DNA of 18,677 nucleotides from DASTQL01 sp035761805 (GTDB lineage: Bacteria; Actinomycetota; Actinomycetes; Jiangellales; Jiangellaceae): NCBI GenBank assembly GCA_035761805.1, contig DASTQL010000227.1:1-18677 (forward strand). The letters are read 5' to 3'. Shown here piece by piece: positions 14,145-18,677 of this stretch; position 1 is the stretch's first letter, and each line of letters starts with the position of its first letter. The notes beneath the pieces are model-generated. The model did no database searches and was not told the origin of the DNA. It worked only from the letters and a program-made list of their open reading frames with translations. A program made the translations under genes and the position numbers.

Positions 14145-15124
14145 GCGGCACCCACCTGACGGCCCGCCTGCTTGGCCGCGTAGGCGGTGGCGGCCTCCCG
14201 CACCCACTCACCCTCGGCGTGGGCACCCACCCGGTGGGCCATCCGCTGCTCGTTGCACGGACCGTCGCCCCCGATCACCCGCCAGAACTCCTCCCAGTCC
14301 GGCGGCGTGAAGTCGTAGTGGCCACGCTCCTCCTCCCAGCGCAGGTCCGGGTCGGGGACGGTCAGGCCGAGCACCTCGGCCTGGGGAACGGTCATGTCGA
14401 CGAACTTCTGCCGGAGCTCGTCGTTGCTGAATCGCTTGATCCCCCAGCGCATCGACCGCTCGCTGTTGGGGGACTCGGCGTCGGGCGGGCCGAACATGGC
14501 CAGGCTGGGGTACCACCACCGGTCCAGGGCGTCCTGGGCCATCGCCTTCTGCTCGGGGGTGCCGCGGGCCAGCGTCAGCAGGATCTCGAAGCCCTGGCGC
14601 TGATGGAAGGACTCCTCCTTGCAGATGCGCACCATCGCCCGCGCGTAGGGCCCGTACGAGCATCGGCACAGCGGCACCTGGTTGGTGATGGCGGCGCCGT
14701 CGACGAGCCAGCCGATGGCTCCCATGTCCGCCCAGGTCAGGGTCGGGTAGTTGAAGATCGAGGAGTACTTCTGGCGACCCGCGTGGAGCAGGTCGAGCAG
14801 CTCGTCGCGGCCCACGCCGAGCGTCTCGGCGGCCGAGTACAGGTACAGGCCGTGACCGGCCTCGTCCTGGACCTTGGCCATGAGGATGGCCTTGCGCTTC
14901 AGGCTCGGCGCCCGGGTGATCCAGTTGCCCTCGGGCTGCATGCCGATGATCTCGGAGTGGGCGTGCTGGGCGATCTGCCGCACGAGCGTCTTGCGGTAGG
15001 CCTCCGGCATCCAGTCCCGAGGCTCGATCCGGCCGTCGGCGTCGATCACGGCCTGGAACTCGTGCTCACGTCCCGCCGGCTCGCCCACCGGGTCGATCCG
15101 GGGCCCCATGTCGTTGCCGTACAC
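14141..15124 (-). CDS. paaA: Phenylacetyl-CoA epoxidase catalytic subunit PaaA
   Basis: A 327-residue di-iron oxygenase that epoxidises the ring of phenylacetyl-CoA, the entry step of aerobic phenylacetate degradation. Expected iron ligands are present: Glu58 in HSEIIG, Glu88/His91 in DEAGHG and Glu171/His174 in EESFHQ (two ExxH motifs). The flanking IEPRDWMPEAYRKTLVRQIAQHAHSEIIGMQPEGNWITRAP is diagnostic. The GTG at 15124 coincides with the predicted transcript start (see promoter), so leaderless translation is likely; ATG 15109 is an internal alternative without a Shine-Dalgarno. It heads a five-gene operon running to 11462. No phenylacetate-CoA ligase (paaK), paaZ or paaG-type genes are within the window, so the rest of the pathway must be encoded elsewhere. 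Confidence 0.97.
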   Translation of the reverse strand: MYGNDMGPRIDPVGEPAGREHEFQAVIDADGRIEPRDWMPEAYRKTLVRQIAQHAHSEIIGMQPEGNWITRAPSLKRKAILMAKVQDEAGHGLYLYSAAETLGVGRDELLDLLHAGRQKYSSIFNYPTLTWADMGAIGWLVDGAAITNQVPLCRCSYGPYARAMVRICKEESFHQRQGFEILLTLARGTPEQKAMAQDALDRWWYPSLAMFGPPDAESPNSERSMRWGIKRFSNDELRQKFVDMTVPQAEVLGLTVPDPDLRWEEERGHYDFTPPDWEEFWRVIGGDGPCNEQRMAHRVGAHAEGEWVREAATAYAAKQAGRQVGAA

Positions 15125-15161
15125 GCCTGCCAGGATAGTGCCCGAGTGTTACACCTGTCCA
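15125..15161 (-). promoter_or_regulatory. paa operon promoter
   Basis: On the minus strand TGGACA (15156-15161; 5 of 6 to TTGACA) is followed after 18 bases by TATCCT (15132-15137; TANNNT). It ends seven bases before the paaA GTG, so the transcript should begin at or next to the start codon. One copy of the inverted repeat lies between the two boxes, where a bound repressor would block polymerase. Confidence 0.65.
15141..15158. promoter_or_regulatory. paa operator site 1 (within promoter spacer)
   Basis: CCCGAGTGTTACAC at 15141-15154 is the exact reverse complement of 15179-15192. Centred on T15150, the site has one perfect half (CCGAGTGT) and one degenerate half (ACACCTGT). It covers the spacer between the paaA -35 and -10 boxes and reaches into the -35 hexamer. 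Confidence 0.6.
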
Positions 15162-15174
15162 GCACTCATGCCGG

Positions 15175-15191
15175 CCGAGTGTAACACTCGG
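15175..15191. promoter_or_regulatory. paa operator site 2 (17-base perfect palindrome)
   Basis: CCGAGTGT-A-ACACTCGG is a perfect odd-length palindrome centred on A15183, upstream of the paaA -35 box. Its centre is 33 bases (about three helical turns) from that of site 1, so two bound dimers would lie on nearly the same face. The shape suits a TetR- or GntR-type dimer, but no such gene is in the window. Confidence 0.6.
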
Positions 15192-15212
15192 GGTCTCGGT
15201 CGTCCCGGCGGC

Positions 15213-15401
15213 TCAGGCGGGCCGTGGCGGGGACGCGCCGGCACGCAAGCCGTGCCGCCGCAGTGGCACGACGTGACGCAGGCGGCGGCGCCAGCCTGGT
15301 CCCGGTCCGGCCCGACGGGCCGAGCGGTCCCGCTCGGCCTCGGCCCGCAGCTCGGACAACCGCTGCTCGACCAGGAGCGCGGCGATGTACGAGGCAGCCA
15401 T
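15213..15401 (-). CDS. Small Arg-rich protein of unknown function
   Basis: A 62-residue protein. It opens with an amphipathic helix (MAASYIAALLVEQRLSELRAEAERDRSARR), followed by a strongly basic tail (WRRRLRHVVPLRRHGLRAGASPPRPA) containing 16 or so Arg residues overall. Small proteins of this plan (short N-terminal helix with LRAEAERxRxAR, then Arg-rich) are common in actinobacteria and unassigned. The ATG at 15401 has an excellent Shine-Dalgarno (GGGAGG, 5-6 bases upstream). A promoter-like pair (TTGCAT, 17 bases, TAAACT) lies upstream. Both support a real gene rather than a GC-bias frame. It is divergent from the CGNR regulator and lies 88 bases upstream of paaA on the same strand. Nucleic-acid or membrane binding is conceivable from charge alone. 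Confidence 0.65.
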   Translation of the reverse strand: MAASYIAALLVEQRLSELRAEAERDRSARRAGPGPGWRRRLRHVVPLRRHGLRAGASPPRPA

Positions 15402-15428
15402 CTCGACCTCCCATGAGGAATCTTGGTA

Positions 15429-15467
15429 ACCAGCGAACAGTTTACGCTGGTGTCGTGATTGATGCAA
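15429..15467 (-). promoter_or_regulatory. Promoter of the small protein with inverted repeat around the -10
   Basis: TTGCAT (15462-15467) and TAAACT (15439-15444) are spaced 17 bases on the minus strand. The arms ACCAGCG (15429-15435) and CGCTGGT (15445-15451) are exact reverse complements that bracket the -10 box, with a nine-base gap. A dimeric repressor there would directly close this promoter. The divergent CGNR protein is a candidate by position only. Confidence 0.45.
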
Positions 15468-15486
15468 CCACTGAATGCTGTACGGT
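15459..15486 (+). promoter_or_regulatory. Promoter of the CGNR operon
   Basis: TTGATG (15459-15464) and TACGGT (15481-15486) are spaced 16 bases. The -35 overlaps the -35 of the opposite small-protein promoter (15462-15467), so the two promoters would compete for polymerase. A leader of about 15 bases would carry the AAGGAGG at 15497-15503. Confidence 0.42.
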
Positions 15487-15507
15487 GGTGTCGGACAAGG
15501 AGGGCCG

Positions 15508-16083
15508 ATGGAGCCGACGACGGCACCCCGTCACGCCGAGATCATCCGGGCCTTCGTGAACACCCGTGACCTCGAGGACGGGACGGAAGCGCTGGCCGAC
15601 GGGGCCGCCCTGACCGCGTGGCTCGGTGAGCAGGGCCTCAGCCCGCCGGGTGCGGCCGCCGGCGACGGCGATGCCGCGCTGGCCCGCGAGCTCCGGGAGG
15701 CCCTGCGTGACCTGCTCACCGCAAGGCACGACGACGCGGTCGAGCCGGCGGCGCAGCGTCGCCTCGACGCACTGGCGGCCGACCTGCCGCTGCGGGTCGA
15801 CTTCGCCGGCCAGCTGCCGGCGCTCGCCCCGCTCGGCGCCGGCTCCCGGGCCGGCCTCGCCGGCGTGCTGGCGGCGGTCGGTCATGCGGCCGCCGACGGT
15901 TCCTGGCCGCGGCTCAAGGTCTGCCCGGCGGACGACTGCCGGTGGGCCTTCTACGACACGTCCCGCAACCGGTCGAGGACGTGGTGCTCGATGCAGGTCT
16001 GCGGCAACCGGACGAAGACCCGCGCCTACCGTTCCCGCCGGCGCTTCGGTGACGGCGGCGGGGAGGATGGCCCGCATGGCTGA
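15508..16083 (+). CDS. CGNR zinc-finger (ABATE-domain) putative regulator
   Basis: A 191-residue protein. Residues 9-130 match the stress-induced ABATE-type domain (AFVNTRDLEDGTEALADGAALTAWL near the start, then Ala/Leu-rich helices). Residues 133-176 are the CGNR finger, with Cys139, Cys144, Cys160 and Cys165-Gly-Asn-Arg168 (KVCPADDCRWAFYDTSRNRSRTWCSMQVCGNRTKTRAYRSR). The intact four-Cys finger and basic flank suggest DNA binding. Such proteins are annotated as putative transcription factors but few have been studied. The ATG at 15508 has AAGGAGG at good spacing. It heads a five-gene operon and overlaps the next gene by eight bases. It could control its own operon, the divergent small protein, or the nearby paa operon; none of these is shown by the sequence. 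Confidence 0.88.
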   Translation: MEPTTAPRHAEIIRAFVNTRDLEDGTEALADGAALTAWLGEQGLSPPGAAAGDGDAALARELREALRDLLTARHDDAVEPAAQRRLDALAADLPLRVDFAGQLPALAPLGAGSRAGLAGVLAAVGHAAADGSWPRLKVCPADDCRWAFYDTSRNRSRTWCSMQVCGNRTKTRAYRSRRRFGDGGGEDGPHG

Positions 16084-16633
16084 GCGCCCGCCGGCCGACG
16101 CGCAGGTCCGGGTCGCCTGGGCGGCGGACGCCGAGGGTGTCGGACGCGTGCAGGCCCGCGCCTGGACGGCCTCGTACCGGGAGCTCCTACCGGCTGGCCT
16201 GCTGGCGCAGGTGGACGCCGCCGGCTTCGCCGAGGTCTGGCGTCAGGCGATCACCCGGCCGCCGAGCGCCCGCCACCGGGTACTGGTGGCGCTCCGGGGG
16301 GACGAGGTCGTCGGCTTCGCCGCCGTGGCACCCAGCGAGGACCCCGACGCAGGTCCGTGGGACGGTGAGGTGGTCGCCTTGCACGTCGACCCGGCCGTGA
16401 CGCGCGAGGGCCACGGGTCGCGGTTGCTGTCGGCGGCGGCCGAGACGCTGCGGCAGGACCGCTTCCGCTACGCCCGGGCGTGGCTCATCGCGTCCGACGA
16501 CCCGCAGCGGGCGTTCTTCGGATCGGCCGGCTGGGCCCCCGACGGCGCCCACCGGGAGCTGGACCTCCGCGGCGACGGGGCGGCTCGACTGCGCCAGGTA
16601 CGACTGCACACCGACCTCGGTCAGGAGGAGTGA
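16076..16633 (+). CDS. GNAT-family N-acetyltransferase
   Basis: A 185-residue acetyl-CoA-dependent transferase. The GNAT fold is visible: an N-terminal VRVAWAADAEGVGRVQARAWTASYRELLP segment, strand VLVALRGDEVVGFAAVAPSEDP, then motif A (GEVVALHVDPAVTREGHGSRLLSAAAETL, residues 97-125) that binds acetyl-CoA. It ends with AWLIASDDPQRAFFGSAGWAPDG, the usual Phe/Tyr-x-x-x-GF/W region. The Q/R of the Q/RxxGxG/A loop is Thr109 here, a minor departure. ATG 16076 is preferred over ATG 16067 because GGGGAGG (16060-16066) is nine bases upstream of it and abuts the earlier one. The gene overlaps the CGNR gene by 8 bases and shares one base with the DUF2461 gene. Substrate unknown. Confidence 0.9.
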   Translation: MAERPPADAQVRVAWAADAEGVGRVQARAWTASYRELLPAGLLAQVDAAGFAEVWRQAITRPPSARHRVLVALRGDEVVGFAAVAPSEDPDAGPWDGEVVALHVDPAVTREGHGSRLLSAAAETLRQDRFRYARAWLIASDDPQRAFFGSAGWAPDGAHRELDLRGDGAARLRQVRLHTDLGQEE

Positions 16634-17289
16634 TGGCCGCCTTCCCGGGATTCCCGCCCCAGGCACTCGACTTCTACGAGGACCTCGAGGGCGACAACAC
16701 CAAGTCCTTCTGGACCACCCACCGGGCGACCTACGAGGAGCACGTCCGGGGCCCCGTCGTGGCCCTGTGCGAGCTGCTGGGCCCGGAGTTCGGCGAGGCC
16801 AAGGTGTTCCGCCCGTACAACGACGTGCGCTTCCGCGCCGACAAGACGCCGTACAAGACGCACCAGGGAGCCGCCGTGCACGACGGCGACGGTGCCGGCG
16901 TCCTGTACTTCCACGTCAGTGCGGCCGGGCTGTTCGTGGCTGCGGGCTACCACGGCATGGCTCCGGACCAGCTCGCCCGCTACCGCGCCGCCGTCGACGA
17001 CGCGCGGACCGGGCCGGCCCTGGAGAGAGTGCTGGAGCAGGTCGTCGCGGCCGGGCACCGGATCGGTGGCGAGGTGCTGCGCACCCGGCCCCGCGGCTGC
17101 CCGCCCGACCACCCTCGGCTCGCCTTCATGCGCCACCGCAGCCTCACCGCCGAGCACGACTTCGGCGCCCCGTCCTGGCTGCACCAGCCCGCGGCGGCGG
17201 AGGTGGTGGCCCGCACCTGGCGGGAGATGGCGCCGCTCAACGCGTGGCTACGCGAGCACGTCGGGCCCTCGACCCTGCCCCGCCGGTGA
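16633..17289 (+). CDS. DUF2461 (TIGR02453) family protein
   Basis: A 218-residue cytoplasmic protein of a widespread family without known activity. The family marks are present: an N-terminal FPPQALDFYEDLEGDNTKSFWTTHRATYEEHVRGPV, the core KVFRPYNDVRFRADKTPYKTHQGA at 57-80, GLFVAAGYHGMAPDQLARYRAAVDD, and AFMRHRSLTAEHDF with a C-terminal Trp/Leu-rich helix. The ATG shares its A with the GNAT stop (TGATG), and GGAGGAG lies immediately upstream, so the pair is translationally coupled. The length is normal for the family (about 210-230). Highly conserved Arg, Asp and Lys residues in the core hint at an active site, but I cannot name a reaction. Confidence 0.92.
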   Translation: MAAFPGFPPQALDFYEDLEGDNTKSFWTTHRATYEEHVRGPVVALCELLGPEFGEAKVFRPYNDVRFRADKTPYKTHQGAAVHDGDGAGVLYFHVSAAGLFVAAGYHGMAPDQLARYRAAVDDARTGPALERVLEQVVAAGHRIGGEVLRTRPRGCPPDHPRLAFMRHRSLTAEHDFGAPSWLHQPAAAEVVARTWREMAPLNAWLREHVGPSTLPRR

Positions 17290-17987
17290 ACGGTGCCATG
17301 ACCGGCACCGGCTCGGACCTGCGCAGGGTGCGGCGTGACGCGCTCGGCATCGGCGTCTACGCCCTGGCGTTCGGGGCCTCGTTCGGAACCATCTCGGTGG
17401 CCTCGGGGCTCGACGTGCTGCAGACGTCCGTGCTCAGCCTGGTGATGTTCTCCGGCGCGTCGCAGTTCGCCCTGGTCGGCGTCGTCGGCTCCGGCGGGTC
17501 GGCGCTGGCCGCGGTGGGCGCCGCCCTGCTGCTGGGAGCGCGCAACTCCTTCTACGGGGTGCGCCTGGCCACGCTGCTCCCCCGCCGCGACGTCCGCGCA
17601 CCGCGGTCGTTGGCCACAGGGCAGCTGGTCATCGACGAGACGACGGCCATGGCCGTGGGACGTGACGACGTCCGCGAGCAGCGCTACGCCTTCTGGTTCA
17701 CGGGTGCGGTCCTCTTCGTGCTCTGGAACGTGGGCACACTCGCCGGTGCCCTGTTCGGGCGGGCCGTCGGCGACCCCGCGTCGCTGGGGCTCGACGCCGC
17801 GGCGCCGGCGGCCTTCCTGGCCCTGCTGTGGCCCCGCCTGGCCGACCGCACCTCCCGCCTGGTGGCGGCCGCCGCTGCGGTCACCGCGCTGGCCCTGGTG
17901 CCCGTCGCCCCGTCGGGGGTGCCGGTGCTGGCGGCCGCCGCGGTGCCGCTCCTCGCTGTGCTCGACAGGTCGGCGGTCCGGTCGTGA
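17286..17987 (+). CDS. azlC: AzlC-family permease (branched-chain amino-acid exporter large subunit)
   Basis: A 233-residue integral membrane protein. Hallmarks are DALGIGVYALAFGASFG at 18-34, LVMFSGASQFALVG at 52-65 and LLLGARNSFYGVRLA at 81-95. Several more hydrophobic helices follow (YAFWFTGAVLFVLWNVGTLAGALFG; AAPAAFLALLWPRLA; and two C-terminal ones). AzlC works with small AzlD as a two-component exporter of branched-chain or related amino acids; substrates vary and cannot be read here. The GTG at 17286 overlaps the DUF2461 stop as GTGA; ATG 17298 is a possible alternative four codons in. It overlaps azlD by four bases downstream. Confidence 0.93.
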   Translation: MNGAMTGTGSDLRRVRRDALGIGVYALAFGASFGTISVASGLDVLQTSVLSLVMFSGASQFALVGVVGSGGSALAAVGAALLLGARNSFYGVRLATLLPRRDVRAPRSLATGQLVIDETTAMAVGRDDVREQRYAFWFTGAVLFVLWNVGTLAGALFGRAVGDPASLGLDAAAPAAFLALLWPRLADRTSRLVAAAAAVTALALVPVAPSGVPVLAAAAVPLLAVLDRSAVRS

Positions 17988-18286
17988 TCTGGGGTGCGGT
18001 GGTCGTCGGATCGGTCGGCGTCTACCTCCTCAAGCTCGCCGGCCTGTCGCTTCCCGGCAGGGTCCTCGAGCGTCCCGCCGTCCGGTCGGTGGCCGCGTTG
18101 CTCCCGGTCGCCCTGCTCAGCGCCCTGGTGGCGGTTGGCACCGTCGACGGGTCCGGCGGGATCACGCTCGACGCCCGGGTCGGGGGTCTCGCGGCGGCCG
18201 TCGTCGCCCTGCTCCTCCGGGCGCCGTTCGTCGTCGTGCTGGTGGTCGCCACCGCCACGACGGGAGCGCTGCGCGCCGTGGGCTGA
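17984..18286 (+). CDS. azlD: AzlD-family small permease subunit
   Basis: A 100-residue membrane protein with about three to four hydrophobic helices (IWGAVVVGSVGVYLLKLAGLSLP; SVAALLPVALLSALVAVGTV; VGGLAAAVVALLLRAPFVVVLVVATATTGALRAVG). Length, position directly after azlC and the L-PVALLSALVA and APFVVVLVVATATTGALR patterns fit AzlD. The GTG at 17984 overlaps the azlC stop (GTGA). It is the last gene of the CGNR operon and converges on the TPR-like gene, with five bases between the stops. Confidence 0.9.
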   Translation: MIWGAVVVGSVGVYLLKLAGLSLPGRVLERPAVRSVAALLPVALLSALVAVGTVDGSGGITLDARVGGLAAAVVALLLRAPFVVVLVVATATTGALRAVG

Positions 18287-18291
18287 CGGGG

Positions 18292-18677
18292 CTACGCACG
18301 GCGGGAGCCGTGCAGCCGGGCCGCGTACCGCATGGCCTCGCGGGCCCGTCGGCGGTCTCCCGCGTCGTCGTAGGCCACCGCGAGGCGGTACCACGCCCGC
18401 CAGTCCTCCGGCGCGGCTTCCACCTCGGCCCGGCGCCGCGCGAAGGTCGCGTCGGCCGCCTCGCGTACCATCCGGCCGCTCGGGCGGCGGGGCAGGTCGT
18501 CGACCGGGAGCCCACCGTCGGCCTCGAGCTCGCGGGCCATCCGCTGCGTGGCCCCGCCGAAGCGCAGCTCCCGGACGACGACGACGGCAGCGACGACCGG
18601 CAGGACCAGCACCGCCAGACCCAGGGCGACCGCGACGGGGTCCCCGGTGCGGACGAGCAGCACCCCGCGCCAACCGA
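18292..18677 (-). CDS. Membrane-anchored TPR-like protein, C-terminal part (cut by window edge)
   Basis: The frame is open to the right edge; within the window a GTG at 18663 could serve as start, but the in-frame residues before it (GWRG) suggest the gene begins outside. One membrane helix is clear (VAVALGLAVLVLPVVAAVVVV), then a conserved block with ATQRMARELEADGGLPVDDLPRRPSGR. The end is a single tetratricopeptide-like helical pair (AEVEAAPEDWRAWYRLAVAYDDAGDRRRAREAMRYAARLH). Proteins of this plan are common and uncharacterised in actinobacteria; a scaffolding role is only a guess. It converges with azlD. Confidence 0.82.
   Translation of the reverse strand, partial: GWRGVLLVRTGDPVAVALGLAVLVLPVVAAVVVVRELRFGGATQRMARELEADGGLPVDDLPRRPSGRMVREAADATFARRRAEVEAAPEDWRAWYRLAVAYDDAGDRRRAREAMRYAARLHGSRRA
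18296..18313. terminator. Small hairpin at the azlD/TPR convergence
   Basis: GCACGGC (18296-18302) and GCCGTGC (18307-18313) form a perfect seven-base-pair stem with a GGGA loop, 10 bases after the azlD stop and inside the last codons of the opposite gene. There is no T run. It may terminate azlD transcription; coding constraint is the alternative explanation. Confidence 0.3.

Noticed and set aside
1..18677. Mobile element, prophage, defence island or CRISPR array
   Set aside because: No transposase, integrase, phage gene, direct-repeat array or att-like flanks; all genes fit a stable chromosomal block.

Overview
This window is chromosomal DNA from a high-GC actinomycete. The strong G/C bias at third codon positions, the frequent GTG starts and four-base GTGA/ATGA gene overlaps point that way. 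So do the Streptomyces-like ThyX, the ClgR regulator and the ftsK / RNase J / dapA / thyX neighbourhood, which is also found around Rv2745c-Rv2754c in Mycobacterium tuberculosis. A Geodermatophilaceae or other soil actinomycete would fit, but the sequence alone does not fix the genus. I see no integrase, transposase, CRISPR array, tRNA or rRNA, and no compositional break suggesting recent transfer.

Layout. (1) 1-1484, minus: the start of an ABM-domain protein (cut by the window edge) behind a ROK-family repressor that lacks the ROK zinc site. (2) 1575-2384, plus: a Nei-type DNA glycosylase, divergent from the ROK gene. (3) 2392-10872, minus: a conserved housekeeping block read as thyX, dapA-rnj, ftsK, pgsA-cinA, clgR. 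It covers thymidylate synthesis, lysine/DAP synthesis, RNA processing, chromosome translocation, phospholipid synthesis, NMN deamidation and protease control. (4) 10931-11443, plus: an unassigned four-helix membrane protein. (5) 11462-15124, minus: a complete paaABCDE operon for phenylacetyl-CoA epoxidase, every junction overlapping or abutting. (6) 15213-15401, minus: a 62-residue Arg-rich small protein, divergent from (7) 15508-18286, plus: a tightly overlapped operon of a CGNR zinc-finger regulator, a GNAT acetyltransferase, a DUF2461 protein and an AzlC/AzlD exporter pair. (8) 18292 to the end, minus: a membrane-anchored TPR-like protein cut by the window edge.

Regulation is the most interesting layer. 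The paaA promoter can be read directly: TGGACA, 18 bases, TATCCT. One operator copy lies in its spacer and a 17-base perfect palindrome lies just upstream of the -35 box. The -10 box is 7 bases from the GTG start, which predicts a leaderless mRNA. The same TANNNT-(6-7 bases)-start arrangement without a Shine-Dalgarno sequence precedes ftsK, dapA, pgsA and thyX. The small-protein and CGNR promoters are divergent with overlapping -35 boxes, and an inverted repeat brackets the small-protein -10. Two hairpins sharing the same inner stem and loop sit between thyX and dapA.

Most of the window is well-known housekeeping or catabolic sequence. I found no convincing new defence or mobile system. The best candidates for something undescribed are the unidentified paa operator/regulator and the CGNR/small-protein divergon with its exporter operon.
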